Assembly: GCA_019415525.1 (NCBI GenBank)
Contig: DXZA01000092.1
Coordinates: forward strand, 1-29,186
Source of the DNA: Tyzzerella sp.
GTDB taxonomy: Bacteria; Bacillota; Clostridia; Lachnospirales; Anaerotignaceae
DNA length: 29,186 nucleotides
Reading direction: 5' to 3'
Within the stretch, counting starts at the first letter, position 1. The number at the start of each line of letters is the position of its first letter. A program made the position numbers and the translations under genes. This document shows positions 21,953-29,186 of this stretch, piece by piece. The notes under the pieces are model-generated. The model saw only the letters and a list, made by a program, of their open reading frames with translations. It ran no database searches and was not told where the DNA came from.

Positions 21953-22429
21953 GTGAGTAATAATGTTACTATGAAGGCGAAAGACGCTTTATCAGCAAAA
22001 GCTGCTAAATGTTTTGTTACAATAGATGGTAATAGATATAATTTTATGCAGGCTATTAATCTTGAGGCTAAAATAGAAAAAATAAAAACTGAAATTCCTA
22101 TTTTAGGCAGGTCGTCAAAAGGAAATAAAGCTAATGGAACTAAAGGTACAGGAAAAGCTACTTTTTATTACAATACATCAATATTTAGAAAACTCCTCTA
22201 CAAATATAAAGAAACCGGAGAGGATATTTATTTTGATATTCAGATTACAAATGAAGATGCTACATCAGCAGCAGGCAGACAGACTATAATTTTAAAAGAT
22301 TGTAATATAGATAGTGGAATAATTGCTAAGTTTGACGCTGACGGAGAAACTCTTGATGAAGAAATGGATTTCACTTTTGAGGATTGGGAAATTCCTGAAG
22401 AGTTCGCTATGCTTGAGGGTATGGTATAA
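21953..22429 (+). CDS. xkdM: Tail tube protein (XkdM family)
   Basis: 158 residues from GTG with GGGGGTG. MKAKDALSAKAAKCFVTIDG, then MQAINLEAKIEKIKTEIPIL and GRSSKGNKANGTKGTGKATF are diagnostic of XkdM tubes. Forms the inner tube around the tape measure. A moron gene follows before the chaperone genes. Confidence 0.93.
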   Translation: MSNNVTMKAKDALSAKAAKCFVTIDGNRYNFMQAINLEAKIEKIKTEIPILGRSSKGNKANGTKGTGKATFYYNTSIFRKLLYKYKETGEDIYFDIQITNEDATSAAGRQTIILKDCNIDSGIIAKFDADGETLDEEMDFTFEDWEIPEEFAMLEGMV

Positions 22430-22442
22430 TACTTCACAAATA

Positions 22443-22471
22443 TTGAAACAATACCTCTTTTGATTTATAAT
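22443..22471 (+). promoter_or_regulatory. Sigma-A type promoter of the moron
   Basis: TTGAAA (22443-22448), exact 17-bp spacer, TATAAT (22466-22471). One of the best promoter matches in the window. TATTG-AAA-CAATA (22441-22453) is a small inverted repeat over the -35, possibly an operator. It drives the zinc-ribbon gene independently of the tail operon. Confidence 0.7.
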
Positions 22472-22507
22472 TGAAATAAATTTATAAATTGAAAGGGGTA
22501 TTATATT

Positions 22508-23035
22508 ATGAGTAATTTTTGTGGTAAGTGTGGCAAAAAGTTAGAAGCTGATGAAAATTTCTGTAAAAACTGTGGTACTGCAACTGGAAACAATGGATTT
22601 GTGAATGAAGATAATATTTTCAATCAAATTCAAAAACCAAATAAAAAGAAGTCAGGGTGTTTAATTGTAATTATAATATGTTTTATTATAGGATTTATTA
22701 TTGCTATTGCTTCTATTGGAAATTCTAATAAATCAGGCAAAGTAGATGATGCCTTTATTAAATCAATGAATACTACACTTGGAACTGATTGTAGATTTAC
22801 AATTTCAGACCATAGTATTTATTTTGAAGAAAGTTTACAAGAATATATAGGGAAAGGCAGTTTTACAACACTTAATACAGGTGACTTAAAATATACTTAT
22901 AATTTTAGAGCATATATTAAAGATAATACTATAAATTTTGGAAAAGTAGATGTATATGACCCTTATGGAAATCATATAGTTGATCATTGGGATGAAGAAG
23001 GAGAAACAGAGTATTATAATAGCATTGAACAATAA
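22508..23035 (+). CDS. Zinc-ribbon single-pass membrane protein (moron)
   Basis: 175 residues, AAAGGGG upstream. A short N-terminal zinc ribbon (C5, C8, C19, C22: CGKCGKKLEADENFCKNCG) is followed by a linker, a basic stop and one transmembrane helix (about 50-70, CLIVIIICFIIGFIIAIASI). The remaining 105 residues (beta-rich, YTYNFRAYIKDNTINFGKV, VYDPYGNHIVD) should be outside the cell, or inside if the topology is reversed. It has its own promoter and terminator and is not related to tail proteins. Probable lysogenic-conversion gene, for example surface modification or superinfection exclusion; function unproven. Confidence 0.8.
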   Translation: MSNFCGKCGKKLEADENFCKNCGTATGNNGFVNEDNIFNQIQKPNKKKSGCLIVIIICFIIGFIIAIASIGNSNKSGKVDDAFIKSMNTTLGTDCRFTISDHSIYFEESLQEYIGKGSFTTLNTGDLKYTYNFRAYIKDNTINFGKVDVYDPYGNHIVDHWDEEGETEYYNSIEQ

Positions 23036-23056
23036 ACAATTAATTTAAAATATTTC

Positions 23057-23083
23057 AAACACTCACTTTTGTGGGTGTTTTTT
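23057..23083 (+). terminator. Intrinsic terminator of the moron
   Basis: AAACACTCAC (23057-23066), TTTT, GTGGGTGTTT (23071-23080): ten pairs with one G-U, then TTT completing a six-T run. It closes the moron unit; the following tail gene has its own AAAGGAG. Late transcripts reading through from the tube gene would meet it. Confidence 0.8.
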
Positions 23084-23104
23084 AGTGGGGAAAGGAGAAT
23101 TTAT

Positions 23105-23533
23105 ATGTCAAAATTATCATTATTTTTAAAGAAAAACAAAAAACAGAGAGAAAATGTAAAATATGTAGCAACAAAATCACTTTGTGATGAAAATGGAAAT
23201 CCTCTTGAATGGACTATAAAACCATTAACAACATCAGAAAGTGAAGACATAAGAGAAAGTTGTACAAGAGAAATCCCAATACAGGGTAAACCTAATATGT
23301 TTAGGACTACTTTTAATAACAGAAAATACATAGCAAAATTAATTGCTTCTTCTGTGGTAGAACCTAATTTATATGATAAAGAATTACAGGACAGTTATGG
23401 AGTTATGACACCAGAGGAGCTTATTGTTCAGATGATTGATGACCCAAATGAGTATAATAATTTTGTTGAGTTCATAACTAATAATATTGGAAGTAATAAT
23501 ATTAATGAGGAAATAGAAGAAGCAAAAAACTAA
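23105..23533 (+). CDS. xkdN: Tail assembly chaperone (XkdN family), short product
   Basis: 142 residues from ATG 23105 with AAAGGAG; a longer frame from 23069 runs through the terminator and is rejected. MSKLSLFLKKNKKQRENVKY and SLCDENGNPLEWTIKPLTTS mark the XkdN/phage TAC family, and a central KLIASSVVEPNLYDKELQDS follows. Helps load the tape measure and assemble the tube. Its last codons form a slippery heptamer, so a longer -1 product is also expected (see 23530). Confidence 0.9.
   Translation: MSKLSLFLKKNKKQRENVKYVATKSLCDENGNPLEWTIKPLTTSESEDIRESCTREIPIQGKPNMFRTTFNNRKYIAKLIASSVVEPNLYDKELQDSYGVMTPEELIVQMIDDPNEYNNFVEFITNNIGSNNINEEIEEAKN
23524..23530 (+). promoter_or_regulatory. -1 programmed frameshift site A_AAA_AAC
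   Basis: Zero-frame codons are gcA AAA AAC TAA. Slipping one base back gives a continuous frame CTA ATT GAT GAG to a stop at 23707-23709. The stop codon comes directly after the heptamer. The -1 frame is closed upstream at 23506-23508 and has no usable start before the heptamer, so it is only reached by slippage. Confidence 0.88.
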
Positions 23534-23709
23534 TTGATGAGGGTGGCACTTCCTGTTATGCCTATTACTGTTTTTTAGAGTTTGGAATGTTACCCTCTAC
23601 ATTCATTAATTTAGATATACAAGAAAAAGCCTTTATTATTGCTTGTATTGATAAAAAAATAGAGGCTGAAAAAGAGAAAGAAAAGGAATTAAAAAATAAA
23701 AAGAGGTAG
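23530..23709 (+). CDS. Frameshift extension of the tail chaperone (XkdN')
   Basis: 59 codons in the -1 frame: LIDEGGTSCYAYYCFLEFGM, LPSTFINLDIQEKAFIIACI, then a charged DKKIEAEKEKEKELKNKKR. The pattern aromatic-YCFLEFGMLPS.F..L...EKAF..ACID.KIE.EK is what the downstream half of phage tail chaperones (gpGT-like) looks like. Fused to XkdN it gives a 201-residue protein. Made in small amounts by slippage, it is thought to link chaperone to tape measure. It fills an otherwise empty 184-base gap before the tape measure gene. Confidence 0.87.
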   Translation, partial: LIDEGGTSCYAYYCFLEFGMLPSTFINLDIQEKAFIIACIDKKIEAEKEKEKELKNKKR

Positions 23710-23717
23710 GTGGTTAA

Positions 23718-25739
23718 ATGGCATCTATTAATGCAATAATAAATTTAACTGATAGAATGACAAGACCAATACAAAATATAATCGGTTCTGTTAATAGCCT
23801 TATATCTGTAACTGAAAGAGTAGCCACCTCTATGGATAATGCTTTTGATGTACATACATTTGATGATACAAGAAGAAGTTTAGACCAAGCACAAAGAGAA
23901 ATAGAAGAAATTATTAATAGTACAAACAGAGCAAATCAAAGTCAGAGGAATTATAATAATGAAGTTAGAAATGGTGTATCTTCAACAAATAATCTTTTGA
24001 ATAATATAAAAGGTATAGTTGGAGCATATTTAGGAATACAAGGTGTTAAATCTCTTTTTAATGCTTCAGATAATTTTTCAAATACTACTACAAGACTTAA
24101 AATGATAGTAGATGACGGTGGTTCTGTTGAGGAATTACAAGATAAGATATTTGCTTCTGCACAAGCTTCAAGAGCACTTTATAGTCAAACGGCAGATGTT
24201 GTTGCAAAACTTGCTTTAAGAGCTGGTGATGCATTTACAAATAATGATGAAACTATAAAGTTTGCAGAAAATCTTAATAAATTATTTGTAATAGCCGGAG
24301 CTTCTCAGACAGAAACATATTCAGCAACATTACAGCTTACACAGGCTCTTGGTTCTGGAGTGTTAAGAGGAGAAGAATTAAATGCTGTATTTGAAGCTGC
24401 ACCTAATGTTATACAAAAAATAGCAGATTATTTGGACGAGCCTATTGGAAAAATAAGAACATTAGCTTCTGAAGGTCAGATTACAGCCGATATTGTTAAA
24501 AATGCAATGTTAAGTGCTACTGATGAGATAAATACTCAATTTAATGATATGCCTATGACTTGGGGACAGGTTTGGATTGGAATTGTAAATAAAGTTTTGT
24601 ATGCATCTCAACCGCTATTAAATTTTATAAGTTTTTTAGCTAAGAATTGGTCTGTTATACAGCCTATTGTTTTAGGTATAGCTTCTGCGGTAGGTTACTA
24701 TACATTAGCATTGCTAGCCAATTCAGCAGCACAAGGGTTATCAAATACTATGATGGCTATTTCAAATGTACAAGCACTTATTAAGGCTAAAGCAATACTT
24801 GCTAATGTAAATGCTCAATGGCTTGCTGTAAATGCAGAATATGCTTTGACTGTTGCAACAGCACAAGCAACAGTTGCACAATCTTCATTTAATATGGCAT
24901 TAATGGCTTGTCCTATTACTTGGATTATATTAGCTATTATATTATTAATAACTATTATATTTACAGCTGTTGCAGCTTATAATAAATTTACAAATTCATC
25001 TGTTTCAGCAACAGGAATAATTGGTGGAGCTTTTGGTGTTATGGTAGCCTTTATAGGAAATAAAATAATATTATTATGGAATGTATTTGCAGACTTTGCA
25101 AACTTTATAGGTAATTTTCTTAATGACCCTGTTGCAGCTGTTAAGATTTTATTTTTGGATATGACACAAACTGTAATAGGATATATTCAAAATATGATAA
25201 GAGGTATTGAAGATTTAATAAATAAAATTCCGGGAGTACAAGTTGATATTACTTCTGGAGTAGATAATTATCTTGAAGGGATTAGGAATACTGTTAAACA
25301 AATAAAAGATGAATCTGGGTGGAAAGAGTATGTATCTAAAAAAGATTATATAGATTTTGGAGCAGCAGCCTCTAAAGGATATGATATAGGTGCAAGTATA
25401 GGAGAAAGAGTAAGTGATTTCTTTGGTGGTGGAGAAAAAAATATACCTTTTGACCCAAGTGGATATGGAAATATACCAAGCATAGCAGAAGATACTAATA
25501 AAATAGCAGGTAACACATCTGATATAGCTGATGAAGTGGCAACAACAAATGAAAATATGGAATATCTTAGAAAAATGGCTGAAAGAGATGTTGTAATGCG
25601 TTATGTTACACCAAGTATAAATATTGATATGTCGGGAATGAGTAACAATATTAAAAACGGTATGGATATTGATGGAGTTATTGACCATATAGTAAGAAAG
25701 ACAAGCGAAGCTGCTGAAGGAATGGTAGAGGGGGTGTAA
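23718..25739 (+). CDS. Tape measure protein
   Basis: 673 residues, AGAGGTAGGTGG upstream. Long helical region to residue 90, a tape-measure domain (about 95-280: LFNASDNFSNTTTRLKMIVD, ASQTETYSATLQLTQALGSG, VLRGEELNAVFEAAPNVIQK), hydrophobic helices at about 312-335, 396-420 and 431-455, and a C-terminal region with glycine-rich linker. It sets tail length and may help DNA pass the membrane. It starts soon after the chaperone frameshift extension, the expected order. Confidence 0.92.
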   Translation: MASINAIINLTDRMTRPIQNIIGSVNSLISVTERVATSMDNAFDVHTFDDTRRSLDQAQREIEEIINSTNRANQSQRNYNNEVRNGVSSTNNLLNNIKGIVGAYLGIQGVKSLFNASDNFSNTTTRLKMIVDDGGSVEELQDKIFASAQASRALYSQTADVVAKLALRAGDAFTNNDETIKFAENLNKLFVIAGASQTETYSATLQLTQALGSGVLRGEELNAVFEAAPNVIQKIADYLDEPIGKIRTLASEGQITADIVKNAMLSATDEINTQFNDMPMTWGQVWIGIVNKVLYASQPLLNFISFLAKNWSVIQPIVLGIASAVGYYTLALLANSAAQGLSNTMMAISNVQALIKAKAILANVNAQWLAVNAEYALTVATAQATVAQSSFNMALMACPITWIILAIILLITIIFTAVAAYNKFTNSSVSATGIIGGAFGVMVAFIGNKIILLWNVFADFANFIGNFLNDPVAAVKILFLDMTQTVIGYIQNMIRGIEDLINKIPGVQVDITSGVDNYLEGIRNTVKQIKDESGWKEYVSKKDYIDFGAAASKGYDIGASIGERVSDFFGGGEKNIPFDPSGYGNIPSIAEDTNKIAGNTSDIADEVATTNENMEYLRKMAERDVVMRYVTPSINIDMSGMSNNIKNGMDIDGVIDHIVRKTSEAAEGMVEGV

Positions 25740-25742
25740 TAA

Positions 25743-26411
25743 ATGGCATACAGATTTTATTTAGATAATATACTTATACCTGTTACTCCTCAAAGCCTTG
25801 AAATTAAAATTAAGAACCAAAATAAAACCGTAACACTCATAAATGATACAGAATATAACTTTCTTAAAGGTGCAGGACTTACTGAAATAAGTTTTGATAT
25901 ACTTTTACCAGCTGTTAAATATCCTTTTGCTGTGTATGAAAATGGTTTTAAAAATCAAAAGTATTATCTTGATGAACTGGAAAGGCTAAAGGTTAGAAAA
26001 AAGCCATTTAGATTTTATGTAAGTCGTGAATTACCTAACGGTATAGGCTTATATGATACTGATATGAATGTAAGCCTTGAAGACTACACGATAAAAGAAA
26101 GTGCTGACAATGGTTTTGATTTGACTGTAAGTATAAATTTAAAAGAGTATGCACCTATTACAACAAAAACTGATATAAATATATCATCTGATGGAACAGC
26201 AACAGAGGAAAAAACAAGAGTAGAAAGTTCTCAAGCACCAACACCACAAAATGAAAGCTATACAGTTAAAAAAGGTGATACCCTTTGGGCATTAGCAAAA
26301 TATTATTATGGTGATGGAAGTAAATATAAACTTATAGCCTCTGCTAATCCACAAATAACAAACCCCAATCTCATTTATGTTGGTCAAGTTTTGGTTATAC
26401 CTAAGGAGTGA
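25743..26411 (+). CDS. xkdP: LysM tail-tip protein (XkdP family)
   Basis: 222 residues. The N-terminal part resembles XkdP/YqbP (MAYRFYLDNILIPVTPQSLE, FDILLPAVKYPFAVYENG). A C-terminal LysM module (about 172-222: YTVKKGDTLWALAKYYYG to YVGQVLVIPKE) binds peptidoglycan. Works at the tail tip/baseplate hub, anchoring to the cell wall during ejection. Confidence 0.92.
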   Translation: MAYRFYLDNILIPVTPQSLEIKIKNQNKTVTLINDTEYNFLKGAGLTEISFDILLPAVKYPFAVYENGFKNQKYYLDELERLKVRKKPFRFYVSRELPNGIGLYDTDMNVSLEDYTIKESADNGFDLTVSINLKEYAPITTKTDINISSDGTATEEKTRVESSQAPTPQNESYTVKKGDTLWALAKYYYGDGSKYKLIASANPQITNPNLIYVGQVLVIPKE

Positions 26412-26417
26412 TTATTA

Positions 26418-27392
26418 TTGAATGATTTGAATATTAAATTAATAATTGAAAATCCTGATACAGGGAAAGTATATGCTCCATTGGTTGAGGAAGGTATAAA
26501 ATGGACAACAGACAGAGAAGGAACAGCAGGAAGTCTTGAGTTTTCAGTAATAAAAGATAATATTATAAATTTTCAAGAGGGAAACAGAGTTGAACTGTAT
26601 GTTAATGATACACCTGTATTTTTAGGCTTTGTATTTAAAAAATCAAGGACAAAAGACGGTATTATATCAGTAAAAGCCTATGACCAGTTAAGATATTTTA
26701 AAAATAAAGATACTTATATTTATGAAAATATGACAGCATCACAGCTTTTAAAAATGATAGCAGGAGATTTCAGCCTCTTTACAGGTGATATAACTGATAC
26801 AAAATATGTTATACCAAGTTGTATAGAGGACAATACTTCTTTGTTTGACATTATTAAAAATGCCCTTGATACAACACTTTTAAATACAAAAGAAATGTAT
26901 GTATTATATGATGATTTTGGAAAGCTAGCACTAAAAAATATAGGTGATATGAGAGTTCCTATAAAAATTGATGAGAATATAGCAGAGGATTTTGACTATG
27001 AAACATCTATTGATAGTGAAACATACAATAAAATAAAACTTCTTTATGAAGATGATGAAACTAAGAAAATGGAAGTATTTACAGCAAAAAGTGACCATAC
27101 AATAAAACGATGGGGAGTTTTACAATACTTTGAGAAAATTGATAATCGTGATAATGGTGCAATTATGGCAGAATCACTTTTAAAACTTTATAACAATAAA
27201 ACACGTTCTTTATCTATAAATGGAATAATTGGAGATTTAAGAGTAAGGGCAGGAAGTCAAATTCCTGTTTTTTTAAATTTAGGTGATATTATATCTAATA
27301 ATTGGCTTATTGTTGAAAAATGCACTCACACATTTAAACAGAATGAACACACTATGGATATTGAATTAAAAGGAGGGGAATATATTGCTTAA
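26418..27392 (+). CDS. xkdQ: Baseplate hub protein (XkdQ family)
   Basis: 324 residues from TTG with AAGGAG nine bases upstream. INPDTGKVYAP-like start (IIENPDTGKVYAPLVEEGIK), TDREGTAGSLEFSVIKDNI, and a C-terminal VRAGSQIPVFLNLGDI are typical of the hub proteins following XkdP. Builds the central part of the baseplate. The start of the next gene lies within its last eight bases. Confidence 0.88.
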   Translation: MNDLNIKLIIENPDTGKVYAPLVEEGIKWTTDREGTAGSLEFSVIKDNIINFQEGNRVELYVNDTPVFLGFVFKKSRTKDGIISVKAYDQLRYFKNKDTYIYENMTASQLLKMIAGDFSLFTGDITDTKYVIPSCIEDNTSLFDIIKNALDTTLLNTKEMYVLYDDFGKLALKNIGDMRVPIKIDENIAEDFDYETSIDSETYNKIKLLYEDDETKKMEVFTAKSDHTIKRWGVLQYFEKIDNRDNGAIMAESLLKLYNNKTRSLSINGIIGDLRVRAGSQIPVFLNLGDIISNNWLIVEKCTHTFKQNEHTMDIELKGGEYIA

Positions 27393-27792
27393 TTCAAGTG
27401 ATTTTGTAAAGGTTATTAAAAAATCAGCTATTGAAGCTGTAAACAATTCAAAGCCAGCTGATATATTTTATGGTACTGTTCAAAGTATATCTCCTCTTAC
27501 TATATTCATTGACCAAAAACTTATATTATCAGAGAATTTTTTGATTATACCTGAAAGTCTAACTGATTATGAAACAGAAATATCATTTGATGACCCTTCT
27601 ATTAAACAAGTATTTACTACTTGGGATATGGAAGAAACTTCTGAAAGTACACCTTCAAAAATATCATTTAAAGAGAAAATAAAACATAAAATTACTGTTT
27701 ATAACAGTCTTAAAGCAGGGGAAACAGTTATACTTTTACGTCAGCAAGGTGGACAAAAATATATGGTTTTGGATAGGGCGGTGACATTATGA
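27385..27792 (+). CDS. xkdR: Baseplate protein (XkdR/DUF2577)
   Basis: 135 residues from TTG behind the strong AGGAGGGG. DFVKVIKKSAIEAVNNSKPA, DIFYGTVQSISPLTIFIDQK, then LKAGETVILLRQQGGQKYMV are the DUF2577 signature. Small beta-rich baseplate component. Overlaps both neighbours. Confidence 0.87.
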   Translation: MLNSSDFVKVIKKSAIEAVNNSKPADIFYGTVQSISPLTIFIDQKLILSENFLIIPESLTDYETEISFDDPSIKQVFTTWDMEETSESTPSKISFKEKIKHKITVYNSLKAGETVILLRQQGGQKYMVLDRAVTL

Positions 27793-28187
27793 TACCAGAG
27801 GGACTTAATGTAAATCCAATAAAAACAGTTATACAGCCTAATTTGCAACACAAAATGGATATTGAAAAAAGTATTATAGTTGGAAAATGTGATAATAAAG
27901 AGGCTTTAAAGCAGACTATATATAAAATACTTTCAACTGAAAGATATGAAAATGTTATATATTCAAGAAATTATGGTGTTGAGTTTAAAGATATTTTCGG
28001 TCAGCCTGTAACAACAGTTTTGCCTATTATTGAAAGTCGTATAAAAGAAGCATTAATTCAAGATGATAGAATAAATTCTGTTGATAACTTTGTATTTGAC
28101 ACAAGTAAAAAGCATATTGTATCGGTTAGTTTTATAGTTCATTCAATAATTGGAGATATTGAAATTTCAAAGGAGGTGGCTGTATAA
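27789..28187 (+). CDS. xkdS: Baseplate wedge protein (XkdS/DUF2634, gp25-like)
   Basis: 132 residues starting in an ATGA overlap. Middle contains LKQTIYKILSTERYENVIYS, then NYGVEFKDIFG, the gp25/DUF2634 core that connects the sheath to the wedge. Short beta-rich C-terminus. Next gene starts right after its stop. Confidence 0.9.
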   Translation: MIPEGLNVNPIKTVIQPNLQHKMDIEKSIIVGKCDNKEALKQTIYKILSTERYENVIYSRNYGVEFKDIFGQPVTTVLPIIESRIKEALIQDDRINSVDNFVFDTSKKHIVSVSFIVHSIIGDIEISKEVAV

Positions 28188-29177
28188 ATGTTTGAAAATA
28201 TGACCTATGAAAATATATTGAAAAATGCCCTTGATAAAGTTCCTTCAAGTTTTGATAAAAGAGAAGGCTCTGTAATATATGATGCATTAGCTCCGGCTGT
28301 TGCTGAAATTGCACAGCTTTATATTGACCTTGATTTTATACTTAAACAGACTTTCGCAGATACAGCAGACAGAGAGTATCTTATTATGAGAGCAAATGAA
28401 AGAGGGATTAAGCCTTATAGTGCAACATTTGCTGTTGGAAAAGGTGTTTTTAATATACCTGTTCCTATTGGTTCAAGGTTTAGTATTGATATTTATAACT
28501 ATACTGTGACAGAGATTATATCCGAAAATACTTATAAAATGGTTTGTGAAACAGCAGGAAGTTCACCTAATGGATATACAGGACAGCTTATTCCTGTGGA
28601 ATATATAAAAGGTCTTACATCAGCTTTTCTTACTGAAATACTTGTTTTTGGTGAAGATGAAGAAGATACTGAAAGTTTCAGAAAGCGTTATTTAAGTAGC
28701 TTTAATTCTCAAGCATTTGGGGGTAATATTCAGGATTATAAAAATAAAACAAATAGTATACAGGGGGTTGGTGGTGTTAAAGTATATCCTGTGTGGAATG
28801 GTGGAGGAACTGTAAAACTTGTTATTATATCAAGTGAATATACAGCTCCGACAGATGAACTTATACAGAATGTTCAGACAATAATTGACCCTATCCAAAA
28901 TCAAGGTAAAGGACTTGGAATTGCACCAATAGGACATATTGTAACTGTTGAAGGAGTAACTGAAACAACTGTAAATATAACTACTCAAATAACTTATACA
29001 GAAGGTTGGAGTTTTGAAGATATAAAAGAGGCTGTCAATAATATAATTGATAGCTATTTTAATGAGCTTAACAGTAATTGGCAAGATTTGAATAATATTA
29101 TTGTGAGAATAAGTCAGCTTGAAAGTAGACTTTGTACTGGTATACTAAAATTGCAACACATTGTTCGAATAATATGA
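28188..29177 (+). CDS. xkdT: Baseplate J-like protein (XkdT family), C-terminus possibly short
   Basis: 329 residues. MFENMTYENILKNALDKVPS, FDKREGSVIYDALAPAVAEI, DREYLIMRANERGIKPYSAT, and TESFRKRYLSSFNSQAFGGN are the Baseplate_J signature. Family members usually run about 20 residues further, with an end such as ILDIENT. Here the end reads ESRLCTGILKLQHIVRII then stop at 29175-29177, close to the window edge. That suggests a truncation, a sequence error or the start of a rearrangement. It forms the wedge that triggers sheath contraction. Confidence 0.88.
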   Translation: MFENMTYENILKNALDKVPSSFDKREGSVIYDALAPAVAEIAQLYIDLDFILKQTFADTADREYLIMRANERGIKPYSATFAVGKGVFNIPVPIGSRFSIDIYNYTVTEIISENTYKMVCETAGSSPNGYTGQLIPVEYIKGLTSAFLTEILVFGEDEEDTESFRKRYLSSFNSQAFGGNIQDYKNKTNSIQGVGGVKVYPVWNGGGTVKLVIISSEYTAPTDELIQNVQTIIDPIQNQGKGLGIAPIGHIVTVEGVTETTVNITTQITYTEGWSFEDIKEAVNNIIDSYFNELNSNWQDLNNIIVRISQLESRLCTGILKLQHIVRII

Positions 29178-29186
29178 TATATTAAT

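Noticed and set aside
23069..23104. N-terminal extension of the tail chaperone
   Set aside because: Starts inside the moron terminator hairpin without a ribosome binding site. ATG 23105 has AAAGGAG and the family N-terminus.
25215..25688. Leftward 157-residue open frame inside the tape measure gene
   Set aside because: Composition rich in I, S, Y, C and F with no start signal; reverse shadow of the tape measure coding frame.
1..29186. CRISPR array, tRNA or rRNA genes, insertion sequences
   Set aside because: No regularly spaced repeats, no cloverleaf-like segments and no second transposase were seen on reading both strands; this was by eye, not by a scan.

Overview
This window is most of a temperate, transposable (Mu-like) phage or prophage with a contractile tail. 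The strong AT bias, AGGAGG-type ribosome binding sites, frequent TTG/GTG starts, and SPP1/PBSX-like structural genes point to a low-G+C Bacillota host, most likely a clostridial one. No host genes are visible: the left edge cuts the repressor gene, and the right edge stops at the end of a baseplate gene. Neither the phage ends nor attachment sites are seen.

Layout. (1) 1-510: a leftward Cro/CI-type repressor (partial) and a divergent control region with a perfect 20-bp palindrome. (2) 510-6415: early operon. It holds a BRO-N antirepressor fused to an XRE-like helix-turn-helix, a conserved-looking RNA hairpin, small unknown genes, the MuA-like DDE transposase and MuB-like ATPase, three tandem small paralogues, and a small CxxC protein. 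(3) 6420-9676: a DnaD-like/DnaC-like helicase-loading pair, Mu Gam, GemA, an amidase endolysin and the Mor-type activator, closed by a strong intrinsic terminator with a candidate Mor-dependent promoter in front of it. (4) 9700-11736: holin-like and coiled-coil membrane proteins, two winged-helix paralogues and a Mu Gp27-like protein. (5) 11908-20632: packaging and head module: HTH protein, large terminase, portal, MuF minor head protein with a C-terminal zincin domain, two small genes, scaffold, capsid, HeH protein, connectors. (6) 20635-29177: PBSX/Xkd-type tail module: sheath, tube, a moron with its own promoter and terminator, tail chaperone with a -1 frameshift extension, tape measure, and XkdP to XkdT.

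How it works together. The repressor and the antirepressor/HTH protein decide lysogeny. The A/B pair drives replicative transposition, perhaps helped by the phage's own helicase-loading proteins. Gam protects ends and Mor switches on late genes. The structural genes build a myovirus whose replication module is Mu-like but whose head and tail are mostly PBSX/SPP1-like.

The most interesting items are: an anthrax-lethal-factor-like HEFGH zincin fused to the MuF head protein, with candidate immunity genes after it (16662-17113); an uncalled -1 programmed frameshift at A_AAA_AAC (23524-23530); the autonomous zinc-ribbon membrane-protein moron (22443-23083); and the triplicated early proteins (5169-6022).
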